NCBI RefSeq assembly: GCF_000014145.1
Contig: NC_008255.1
Location: 4,294,001 to 4,358,000 of the forward strand
Direction of reading: 5' to 3'
Source of the DNA: Cytophaga hutchinsonii ATCC 33406
Lineage (GTDB): Bacteria; Bacteroidota; Bacteroidia; Cytophagales; Cytophagaceae
Length of the DNA stretch: 64,000 nt
Part shown: piece after piece, positions 46,401-53,470 of the stretch
How the letters are laid out: each line of letters begins with the position of its first letter
Position numbering within the stretch: position 1 is the stretch's first letter
The notes under the pieces: generated by a model
Seen by the model: the letters and a program-made list of their open reading frames with translations, nothing else
What the model was told of the DNA's origin: nothing
Database searches by the model: none
Translations under genes and position numbers: made by a program

Positions 46401-47105
46401 GAGCATACATTTGCGCGCACGTTTAAGGTGTATGGCGGATTGATCGGACAATATTATTCAACAGATTCCACTGAAAATATTGGCCGGTATATTAATGTAT
46501 ATGACAGCAGCAATCCGGAAGAAAACGTATTTACAAAAAAAATATTTGCAGGTTTGATCGGCGGCTTTCAGCTTGACACAAGGAACAGCGAATTTATGCC
46601 TATACGTGGGGTATATTGGAATACCTTCTTAACAGGAATGCAGCAGCTGGATGAATCGAATCAGAATTTCGGTCGCTTTGAAACAGATATGACTGTTTAT
46701 ACAAGTTTTAATAAAGACCCAAGATTTGTATTGATCAACCATTTCGGCGGCGGATTAAATGCAGGCGATCCATACTTTTTTCAGATGTGCTATTTAGGTG
46801 GAAGCACAAACTTGAGAGGGTACAGGAATTACCGTTTTGCGGGCAATAATAAATTCTTCTACAACATAGAAATGAGATTGAAATTATTTGATTTTACTTC
46901 GTATCTTTTCCCTGGGTCAATCGGCCTGATTGCGTTTAATGATTTAGGAAGGGTATGGAGCGATGGTGAATCATCAAGCCTTTGGCACGATGGTTACGGG
47001 GGAGGTTTTTATATTGTGCCGGCTAAAATGCTGGTTGTGAATATGACGCTTGGTTTTTCAAAAGAAGGCGTGTTACCATATATTTCGTTAGGTGTTAAAT
47101 TATAA
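43437..47105 (+). CDS. Metallophosphoesterase / kinase-like / Omp85-type barrel fusion protein
   Basis: 1222 residues. Signal peptide 1-26 (ends ASAQ). Residues about 35-330 are a calcineurin-like phosphoesterase with GDAG (42-45), GDN (75-77), GNHD (117-120), SHQP (218-221) and GGHDH (298-302), so the metal site is complete. Residues about 440-720 resemble CotH/HipA-type kinases: WVLRTVQKDP, GMYRAEFANSICIFEER, GDWDRHEDQ (589-597) and PIPRDRDQTYF (613-623). From about 860 is an Omp85/surface-antigen barrel with GGSTNLRGY (LRGY at 1126-1129) and terminal strand YISLGVKL. It should sit in the outer membrane with the N-terminal domains in the periplasm. Substrate unknown. Tightly packed between its neighbours. 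Confidence 0.8.
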   Translation: MLLVKHNIVRQAAVLCLLAFSFIASAQVSPEPFITHRFVLIGDAGRLLNGRSIVPEAVARHINQTDSTATILFLGDNVYEKGLPDKEDNNYEAYTEVLSKQLLPFDSHAANVYILPGNHDWQKSGPEGWERIKRQAAWVDSLHKSNIIFMPKEGCPGPEEITINDSITLVILDTQWWLHPFDKPGIDSDCACKTEEDVINALKNIAYRNRNKRIIFTSHQPMRSYGIHGGYYTLKQHMFPFTEMADNAYIPLPVLGSLYPLVRGTFGNIQDLKHPEYRSMVSRIEEAMSAAPDVIYAGGHDHSLQLIQEGTQSYIVSGSGINRERVKKGKNASYVSDQRGFVELVYRSDGSEQVVIYEVDEQANYRIAYDTVLPMKPLPKEIPLTAETDIQQDSITVAIAPEYDHVNNAHRFWFGENYRKIWATPVTLTVFYIEKEGLQILQQGGGQQTKSLRMVDAAGKEWVLRTVQKDPAKALPENLRGTVAKNIVQDQISAAQPYAPLTVPILAEALGVPHANPQIVFVPNDPALGMYRAEFANSICIFEERQPTSNGAVRTYNTTKVLEKLQEDNDNLIDEKAVLTARMLDLLIGDWDRHEDQWRWQKTIDGKRSVYAPIPRDRDQTYFVNSGILPYIASRKWAMPKIQGFDEKIRDVNGFMFNARYFDRFFLHELNDTEWIKVLKHLQTTLTDSIVTEAVHQLPDSVYAQCGDQIRDNLIARRNALLKNGLKFYAFLAQTVEIPGSDKNDFFELTYQNKGDIRLKVYKIKKDGSKGNVFYERTFNKKVTKEIRLYGRGGEDVFEVTGKGRSPIKVRMVGGSEKDSFNINAAVHSRKNLIIYDRSDKENEFPKCSKAIIHKSTHPEINEYNGRTFKYNQLLPQAAGGYNFDDGIWLGAGIQYTKHGFRKEPYAQRHRLLLGHALATKATNVKYSGHFVKFIGNNDLKINFDARAPDNVSNFFGIGNETEFVKNGDNPITYYRTRYNLITAQIKLEHTFARTFKVYGGLIGQYYSTDSTENIGRYINVYDSSNPEENVFTKKIFAGLIGGFQLDTRNSEFMPIRGVYWNTFLTGMQQLDESNQNFGRFETDMTVYTSFNKDPRFVLINHFGGGLNAGDPYFFQMCYLGGSTNLRGYRNYRFAGNNKFFYNIEMRLKLFDFTSYLFPGSIGLIAFNDLGRVWSDGESSSLWHDGYGGGFYIVPAKMLVVNMTLGFSKEGVLPYISLGVKL

Positions 47106-47117
47106 GAAAGAAATTTT

Positions 47118-48299
47118 ATGCAGGATGAATCAATCATAAAGCACGCGGAAAAATATGTTCGTAAGCTGTACGCAGAAGCAGAGAAAGATCTTTATTATCA
47201 TAATTTAGAACATACGGAGCATACTGTAAAGGCTGCTGAAGAAATTGCTACGCATTATAAACTGAACGAAGAAGACCACACAGCAGTGCTTGTTGCTGCC
47301 TGGTTGCATGATATAGGGTATATTATTTCCGGAAGAGATAATCATGAAGAAGCTTCTGTGAAAGCAGCGAAAGAGCTGATGCTGAAAAATGATGTGCCGC
47401 AGCGGTTGATAGATAAAGTTGAAGGGTGCATACTCGCTACAAAAATGCCGCAAAATCCTTCAAATTTATTAGAAGAAATTATTTGCGATGCAGACCTCTA
47501 TGATTTAGGCACAGAGCATTTTAAAAACAACAACAAAAAGGTTCGCAAAGAGGTAGAAGCATTTTTAGGAAAAGAACTTACAGGTTCAGAATGGCGGACA
47601 TTTTCATTGATCTTTTTAAAAAAGCAAGTGTACAAAACAGCCTACTGTAAACAACTATTACAGCCTGGCCTTGAAAAAAATATTCAGGTGATCGTTGAAA
47701 AGCAAGTAGAAAAAGATATGGAGATTCCAAAGAAAGAAAAAAATAAAGACGATCAAAGTAAAGAAAAGGAAAAGGTAAACAGAGGTGTAGAAACCATGTT
47801 TCGTACAACATCAACCAACCACTTACGATTAAGTGAAATGGCTGACAACAAAGCGAACATTATGATTACCGTTAACTCCATTATTATATCGGTATTATTA
47901 ACGGTATTGTTTCGCAAACTGGATACAGATCCGCGCTTTTTAATTCCAACCATGCTGTTATTATTTACATCTCTTGTAACAATTATTTTTTCAATTTTTG
48001 TTACGCGGCCAAACGTTACCAGCGGCATTTTCAGTAAAGAAGACATTGAAAAGAAACGCGCGAATTTATTGTTCTTCGGAAATTTTTATAAAATGAAAAT
48101 TGAAGATTACGAGTGGGGTATTCAGCAAGTAATGAAAGATCCGGAATTTTTATATGGAAGTATGACGCGTGATATTTATCACCTTGGTGTAGTTTTAGGA
48201 AGAAAATATAAAATGCTGCGCATTGCATACAGCTTCTTTATGTTTGGATTTATTATTTCAGTATTATCCTTTGTATTTGTTGTTGTCCCGGTGAAGTAA
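47118..48299 (+). CDS. HD phosphohydrolase with C-terminal Pycsar-effector-type membrane domain (PycTM)
   Basis: 393 residues. The N-terminal HD domain has HNLEHTEH (28-35), HD at 64-65 (AAWLHDIGY), H76 and D124/D126 (ICDADLYD), so all metal ligands appear present. A lysine-rich linker (about 195-220) leads to a domain with THHLRLS-like NHLRLSEMADNKANIM and three hydrophobic segments, matching the Pycsar effector family (DUF5706). Known PycTM effectors respond to cCMP/cUMP and damage the membrane; here no cytidylate/uridylate cyclase is adjacent, so the role may be housekeeping. It follows the fusion gene by 12 bp and abuts the convergent AraC gene by 11 bp. Confidence 0.85.
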   Translation: MQDESIIKHAEKYVRKLYAEAEKDLYYHNLEHTEHTVKAAEEIATHYKLNEEDHTAVLVAAWLHDIGYIISGRDNHEEASVKAAKELMLKNDVPQRLIDKVEGCILATKMPQNPSNLLEEIICDADLYDLGTEHFKNNNKKVRKEVEAFLGKELTGSEWRTFSLIFLKKQVYKTAYCKQLLQPGLEKNIQVIVEKQVEKDMEIPKKEKNKDDQSKEKEKVNRGVETMFRTTSTNHLRLSEMADNKANIMITVNSIIISVLLTVLFRKLDTDPRFLIPTMLLLFTSLVTIIFSIFVTRPNVTSGIFSKEDIEKKRANLLFFGNFYKMKIEDYEWGIQQVMKDPEFLYGSMTRDIYHLGVVLGRKYKMLRIAYSFFMFGFIISVLSFVFVVVPVK

Positions 48300-48310
48300 G
48301 GCCGCAAAGA

Positions 48311-49300
48311 TTATTGTTTTAATTCAGAAGGATTATATCCAAAATGCTTTTTAAACGCCGTACTGAAATGATTTGCGTTTTTATAGCCAATGTAATCTGA
48401 AATCTGATTGATATTCATTTCACCGCGTATCAATAGCTGGCGCGCTTCATCCATACGTATCTGAGAAAGATATCCGAATACCGTTGTGCCGAAAACCTCT
48501 TTAAATGATTTTTTTAGATTGTATTCATTGGTGCCTACCAGGTGTGCCAGGTCAATAAGAGAGCAGGGTGTTTGGAGGTTGCTTTCAATAATTGTTTTCA
48601 CCTCATGCATTTTGTCTATATCACGTTTTTTAATGCTTTGGCAAAAAGGCTTTAGAATAAAATTTTCATACTGTTCAAACTGAAGCATCAGCAATTCTAT
48701 CACTTTTGCTTCAATCATGATGCGTTTATAAAATCCTTTTCGCTGCGTGGCCATGATATCCTGCAAAACAGCTGTCATCTCCGGCGTAATCGGCAAATTG
48801 AATTCATTCAAACGCGCCAGCATGCCCATGTCCAGTTGTTTCCGGAAAGGATCAAATACTTTTTTTTCCGGAAGAAAACGCTTAAAGAAATCCGGATCAA
48901 CATGTATGCGGATCAGCTCAATGTTGTCGCTGGGTTGGTGAATGTGTTGAAAATTAGAATTGGCAACAAAAAGAATGTTGTGCTGGTTGGAAGAATAATT
49001 TATCCATTCTTTTTTAGAACCATCGGTTGCTGCAAGATTTACTACAGATACAGCAAATTCCAGCACAACAGAAGAGAAATCATATTCTACATTCAGCAGT
49101 AACCGTTCTTTTGAACGTACCATACTACGGCCAATACAAATATTCTGAAAGTATAAAAGGTGGTGAATTCCATAGCTCGTTGTATGTCCCGTAACATTCC
49201 TGTGTTCCGTGATGGAAGCTTCCGGATCAAAGAACTTTTCCGGAAAGAATGTTTCCACGTTTAATTCTTCAGAATCTATGGTTTTTACAATGTGCAGCAT
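48311..49300 (-). CDS. AraC-family transcriptional regulator
   Basis: 329 residues. The last 100 residues hold the two helix-turn-helix units of AraC proteins: CSLIDLAHLVGTNEYNLKKSF then GEMNINQISDYIGYKNANHFSTAFKKHFGYNPSELK. The N-terminal 220 residues are an unassigned sensor domain. It is divergent from the TonB receptor operon across 432 bp that contains four half-sites with 21-bp period, a typical AraC-type operator layout, so it probably controls that operon. AraC regulators of this sort often sense the imported siderophore. Start ATG at 49300. Confidence 0.9.
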   Translation of the reverse strand: MLHIVKTIDSEELNVETFFPEKFFDPEASITEHRNVTGHTTSYGIHHLLYFQNICIGRSMVRSKERLLLNVEYDFSSVVLEFAVSVVNLAATDGSKKEWINYSSNQHNILFVANSNFQHIHQPSDNIELIRIHVDPDFFKRFLPEKKVFDPFRKQLDMGMLARLNEFNLPITPEMTAVLQDIMATQRKGFYKRIMIEAKVIELLMLQFEQYENFILKPFCQSIKKRDIDKMHEVKTIIESNLQTPCSLIDLAHLVGTNEYNLKKSFKEVFGTTVFGYLSQIRMDEARQLLIRGEMNINQISDYIGYKNANHFSTAFKKHFGYNPSELKQ

Positions 49301-49459
49301 TTCTTAAATCTGTAAGCATACGGATATGCTTTATATGGTTAACAACAGTTGTGACGCAAATTTGATTGCGTTAAAAAATACAGAGTCATTAAAAATATTA
49401 CATATGTGTTAAATAAAATGGGCCAAATGGGATTAAATAGTACAATTTGCATCATTTGC

Positions 49460-49494
49460 TCCCTGTTTCGTATGTTTTACTCCCTATCACGTAG
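49460..49494 (+). promoter_or_regulatory. Distal AraC-type operator, two half-sites 21 bp apart
   Basis: TCCCT-N4-CGTAT (49460-49473) and TCCCT-N4-CGTAG (49481-49494) repeat with a 21-bp period, two helical turns. AraC-family dimers bind direct half-sites with this period. The pair lies 114 bp upstream of a second pair. Confidence 0.55.
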
Positions 49495-49573
49495 ATTTTA
49501 GCATTTTTGGTAACAATTTCTACAGATTCAGTTCAGAATTATTTCAAGCGGATTTTACATTACCGCTTATTTA

Positions 49574-49608
49574 TCCCTTTAGCGTAGTTTAAACTCTTTT
49601 TTGCGTAG
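49574..49608 (+). promoter_or_regulatory. Proximal AraC-type operator, two half-sites 21 bp apart
   Basis: TCCCT-N4-CGTAG (49574-49587) and TCTTT-N4-CGTAG (49595-49608) repeat with a 21-bp period. The proximal half-site ends 22 bp before the -7 box, where a -33 element would lie; none is seen at proper spacing, as expected for an activator-dependent promoter. Confidence 0.55.
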
Positions 49609-49630
49609 CTGCTTACACTTATCGCTACGC

Positions 49631-49638
49631 TACTTTTG
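49631..49638 (+). promoter_or_regulatory. -7 box of the TonB receptor operon
   Basis: TACTTTTG matches TAnnTTTG. The nearest TTTG (49600-49603) is 27 bp away, too far for an ordinary -33 element; activation from the adjacent operator probably compensates. Confidence 0.5.
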
Positions 49639-49646
49639 CACCTCAC

Positions 49647-49667
49647 TATTTAGACTCTATCTAAATA
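49647..49667. promoter_or_regulatory. Candidate iron operator of the TonB receptor operon
   Basis: TATTTAGA-CTCTA-TCTAAATA is a perfect inverted repeat with 8-bp arms just after the -7 box, over the expected transcription start. The same layout with one weaker arm precedes feoA (7295-7311). Confidence 0.55.
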
Positions 49668-49732
49668 ATTTGAATGGAGCAGGCAGCATCCCCTTACATT
49701 AACTGCCTGATAAAAATTAGAATATTAAAAAA

Positions 49733-52132
49733 ATGCAATTTGTCAAGACATATGTGCTGGCCGTTTTGTTTCTGTTGCATATAGGAACAATTGCCCAGAC
49801 AACAACCGGTAAAGCTACCATTTCCGGACATGTAAAAGATTCATCGGGTGTTGAAATGCCTGGAGTTATTGTAATGCTGGAAGGTACGTCATTCGGATCT
49901 GCCACTTCAGAAACGGGGCATTATTCTATACATCATATTCCTACAGGCAGTTATGTTTTAGTAACATCAACGATCGGATATCAGACACAAAAGCGTTCGG
50001 TTCATCTGGATGAACATCAGCATCTGACAATAAATATAGAGATGAAAGCTGATTCTGCACAGGAAGAAATTCATATTGAAGGAAAAACCGAAGCAGAAGA
50101 AATTAAACGTTCTGCTTATACAGTAGATGTTATTGATGCAACAAAATATGCCAATACATCTTCCGATCTGAATCAGGTATTGAATCACACATCCGGTGTG
50201 CGTATCCGGGAAAGCGGCGGAGTTGGTTCAACATTTAATTTTTCACTGAATGGGTTTACCGGCAAGCAGGTTAAATTTTTTATTGATGGTGTACCCATGG
50301 ATAATTTCGGATCATCCTTTCAGTTAAATAATATCCCGATCAATTTAGCAGAGCGTATTGAAGTGTATAAAGGAGTAGTGCCGATCTGGCTGGGGGCCGA
50401 TGCCATGGGCGGGGCCATCAATGTAGTGACAAGCACCAAACAGCGCACCTATGCAGATGTTTCGTATTCCTACGGTTCATTCAATACACACCGTACCAGC
50501 CTCAATGCCGGTTACATTGCGAAGTCCGGCTTCACCGTTCAATTCAATGCATTTCAGAATTACTCCGATAATAATTACTGGGTAAATGTACGGAATGCCT
50601 CTATACCGGGAGGTAATTATTCCGATGTGCGGGTGAGAAGATTTAATGACAACTACCACAATGAAACAGGAATTTTCAATATTGGTGTAGTAGGTAAAAA
50701 ATTTGCAGATCGTCTATTATTCGGCATTACCCTTGGCCAGAATAAGGCAGACATTCAGACAGGTGCTCAGGCAGATGCTGTATATGGTGATTTATGGAGA
50801 CGAGGAAATATAATTATGCCGAGCATAAAATATCAAAAGAAAAATTTATTCATCAAAGGATTGGATCTGAATGTAACCGGTAATTATAATTTCGGAAAGG
50901 AACAGAATATTGATACCGTAAATCGGCGCTATAACTGGAAGCAGGAATTTACAGCTAATAGTGCAGCAGGAGCTCCCGGTGGTGAGAGAGGCCGTACACT
51001 TTATAAATACAGCAACAATACAAGTATTGTTACAACCAATATAATTTATCAATTGAATGTAAAACATTCAATCATGCTGAATAATGTTTTCAGTTCCTTT
51101 AACCGCAAAGGCTCTAATGCCCTGGATGAAAATAATGAAGCAAATAAGCAGCCTAAAATTACACAGAAAAGTATTATTGCCTTAGGTTACAAATACGATT
51201 ACAATACCCGCTGGAGCACATCGGTATTTCTAAAAGAATATATTCAGGTAACAACTATTTCAAGAGCACAAGAGGCTTCCGGTGGCTGGGGAACAACAGA
51301 ATATGTGCGATATAAAAATGTTTTCAAAGCCACCGGTTATGGTTTTGCCACAACGTATTTTATATATAAAACATTGCAGGCAAAACTTTCTTACGAAAAA
51401 GGTCTTCGCTTGCCCGATAACGAAGAATTATTCGGTGACCTGATTCAGCTGGAAGGTAATGCGAATCTAAAGCCGGAAATAAGCAATAACATCAATGTTG
51501 GTTTAAGCTATAATAAAGTGATTCAGAAAAACCATTTCCTATTGATGGAAGGCTACTTTATTTACCGTAATCTAAAAGATTTTATCCGTCCTGAATTGAA
51601 TATAAATCAAACCTATCAGGTTATGAAAAACCAAGGAAGTGTTAAGAATACGGGTATAAATGGAGAGGTACGGTATTCGTATAAACGCAAATATAATATA
51701 GGCGCAAACTTAAGCTATCAGAATTTAATCAATCATGTTCAATATGAAGAAAATGGCACTTCATCAAATAAGGAAAGTATTGTTTATCTCGATCGAATTC
51801 CAAACATGCCTTTTTTATATGGGAATGCAGATGCCAGTGTAGTTTTTAAAAAAGTTGGCGGACAAAAAAATTCGTTGAGCATCGGATACAATCTCACATA
51901 CGTACATTTCTATTATTTGAAATGGCCCAGTCAGGGGAGCAAAGACAATAAGTTTGATATCCCAATGCAGCTATCCCATGACATTAACATGGTATACACC
52001 ATGCGCGACGGGCGGTATAACATCGCACTAGAGTGCCGCAACATAGGGGATGCCAATTTATATGACAACTTCCGTTTACCTAAACCCGGAAGAGCATTTT
52101 ATATCAAAGTCAGGTATTTTATCAGTAAGTAA
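49733..52132 (+). CDS. TonB-dependent outer-membrane receptor, XusA-like
   Basis: 799 residues. Signal peptide 1-21 (ends GTIAQ). Residues about 26-110 are a carboxypeptidase-like regulatory domain (GHVKDSSGVEMPGVIV), then a plug domain (about 120-240, with RESGGVGSTFNFSLNGF and VPIWLGADAMGGAINVVT) and a 22-strand-type barrel ending in AFYIKVRYFISK. No SusD partner follows, so it is a siderophore-type rather than a glycan-type receptor. With the DUF4374 lipoprotein and PepSY protein downstream the set resembles XusABC, which takes up siderophores made by other species in Bacteroides. An iron-type operator precedes it. Confidence 0.88.
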   Translation: MQFVKTYVLAVLFLLHIGTIAQTTTGKATISGHVKDSSGVEMPGVIVMLEGTSFGSATSETGHYSIHHIPTGSYVLVTSTIGYQTQKRSVHLDEHQHLTINIEMKADSAQEEIHIEGKTEAEEIKRSAYTVDVIDATKYANTSSDLNQVLNHTSGVRIRESGGVGSTFNFSLNGFTGKQVKFFIDGVPMDNFGSSFQLNNIPINLAERIEVYKGVVPIWLGADAMGGAINVVTSTKQRTYADVSYSYGSFNTHRTSLNAGYIAKSGFTVQFNAFQNYSDNNYWVNVRNASIPGGNYSDVRVRRFNDNYHNETGIFNIGVVGKKFADRLLFGITLGQNKADIQTGAQADAVYGDLWRRGNIIMPSIKYQKKNLFIKGLDLNVTGNYNFGKEQNIDTVNRRYNWKQEFTANSAAGAPGGERGRTLYKYSNNTSIVTTNIIYQLNVKHSIMLNNVFSSFNRKGSNALDENNEANKQPKITQKSIIALGYKYDYNTRWSTSVFLKEYIQVTTISRAQEASGGWGTTEYVRYKNVFKATGYGFATTYFIYKTLQAKLSYEKGLRLPDNEELFGDLIQLEGNANLKPEISNNINVGLSYNKVIQKNHFLLMEGYFIYRNLKDFIRPELNINQTYQVMKNQGSVKNTGINGEVRYSYKRKYNIGANLSYQNLINHVQYEENGTSSNKESIVYLDRIPNMPFLYGNADASVVFKKVGGQKNSLSIGYNLTYVHFYYLKWPSQGSKDNKFDIPMQLSHDINMVYTMRDGRYNIALECRNIGDANLYDNFRLPKPGRAFYIKVRYFISK

Positions 52133-52159
52133 TTCAATAATAAATCAAAATATATAATC

Positions 52160-53389
52160 ATGAAAAAAATAAACGTATTTCTTTTTATAGTCATGGGACT
52201 TTCGGCTGCAACGGCTTGTAAGAAAAAAGATAAAAATGAGGGTGTTGAAACAAAAGGTACAATGATACTTGCTGCAACGCCAGGCGGTACATATGCAGAG
52301 GGGGCTGATTACCTGTTAGCTACAGAAACATTTGAAAGTGGAAAAATTTCAACTACAGGAAATGGTATCGAACAAAATGGTTACCGGTATTATGCGTTCC
52401 ATAAAAATAAAGTATTTAGTTTACTTTATGGACAGGGTAACCCGGGTGCCGTAACCGTATACAAGCTGAATGAAAACAAGGAATTGAAATTATTTTCAAA
52501 TCTGCAGACAGAATCTGTACACGTATTCGGTAAAGTAAAAGATGATTTGTTATTAATCAAAGTTCCAAGAAGCGGTGAAGCTTCTGCATCTATAGCTAAT
52601 TTCTATAGAATAAATGCAGATAACCCTTCTATCGTAGGTACAGCAACGATCAATACCGCAACTCTTGCTGGTAACGGCGAGCGTGCATACTTCACCGGCG
52701 CATTCCAGGTTGGTGATAAAGTTTACGCGCCTTACATGTGTATTAAAGGGAAAACAGATAGTACATTCCATACCAAATATACAGACAGTACATGGGTTGC
52801 GGTATTTTCATACCCAGGCTTGGTTTATGAAAAAACGATCAAAGATAACCGTACAGGTTTTATCGGCTATTACTTTGCACAAAACGGCTTAAGACAAATT
52901 GAAAACGGAGATGTTTACGCATTCTCTAACGCGCAAGTAACAGGTGCAGGTGTAACGCCTTCTACAAAACCTTCTGCTGCAATCAGAATTAAAAGCGGGC
53001 AATCAGAATTTGATCAGAGTTATTTCTTCAACATTCAATCTGCATCCGGCGGACACCATTTGTATAGAGAAGATTATTTAGGTAACGGAAAATTCTTACT
53101 GGTAATGTATTCAAATCCAAATACAACAGCAGGAACTAAAACCTATGCGATTGTAGATGTGATCAATCAAACATTTAATTGGGTAACAGGTTTACCAGCG
53201 CCTGCAAATATCAAAGCAATTGCAAGACTTCCATATGTTGCGCCAAATGGCAAGACAGCATCCGTTGGTATTACAGATGGAAGCGGCTTATTTGTTTACC
53301 AGATTGATGTAAATACATTCACTGCTAAAAAAGGATTAGAAGTAGAAGCAGGCTCGCTTACTGCGTTGGGAGAATTACTTCCCGAATAA
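52160..53389 (+). CDS. DUF4374 lipoprotein, XusB-like siderophore-binding protein
   Basis: 409 residues. The signal peptide ends in SAATAC with lipid-acceptor cysteine 20, followed by KKKDKNE. The body has propeller-like repeats (SVHVFGKVKDDLLLIKVPR, ERAYFTGAFQVGDKVYAPY, FNWVTGLPAPANIKA) and fits the DUF4374 family. In Bacteroides the XusB lipoprotein, as I recall of this family, is a surface propeller that binds ferric enterobactin and passes it to the receptor. It lies 27 bp after the receptor gene. Specificity here cannot be inferred. Confidence 0.78.
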   Translation: MKKINVFLFIVMGLSAATACKKKDKNEGVETKGTMILAATPGGTYAEGADYLLATETFESGKISTTGNGIEQNGYRYYAFHKNKVFSLLYGQGNPGAVTVYKLNENKELKLFSNLQTESVHVFGKVKDDLLLIKVPRSGEASASIANFYRINADNPSIVGTATINTATLAGNGERAYFTGAFQVGDKVYAPYMCIKGKTDSTFHTKYTDSTWVAVFSYPGLVYEKTIKDNRTGFIGYYFAQNGLRQIENGDVYAFSNAQVTGAGVTPSTKPSAAIRIKSGQSEFDQSYFFNIQSASGGHHLYREDYLGNGKFLLVMYSNPNTTAGTKTYAIVDVINQTFNWVTGLPAPANIKAIARLPYVAPNGKTASVGITDGSGLFVYQIDVNTFTAKKGLEVEAGSLTALGELLPE

Positions 53390-53415
53390 ATAATAAAAAG
53401 TAGTTAATAAATCTT

Positions 53416-53454
53416 TCAGTCAGGTGTTCGGATAAATTTCGTTCACCTGACTGA
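53416..53454 (+). other. Intercistronic hairpin between the DUF4374 and PepSY genes
   Basis: TCAGTCAGGTG (53416-53426) pairs with CACCTGACTGA (53444-53454), 11 bp perfect, 17-nt loop, followed by TCATTT. It may reduce read-through or protect the upstream mRNA. Confidence 0.55.
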
Positions 53455-53470
53455 TCATTTAAATAAGCAT

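Larger units (their letters stand above)
49301..49732. other. Regulatory region between the AraC gene and the TonB receptor
   Basis: 432 bp without a gene. From the AraC side: AT-rich DNA to about 49440, half-site pair A (49460-49494), a plain stretch, half-site pair B (49574-49608), a GCGTAGC-rich segment with an inverted copy GCTACGC (49624-49630), the -7 box TACTTTTG (49631-49638) and an iron-type inverted repeat (49647-49667). The leader is about 85 nt. Confidence 0.6.
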
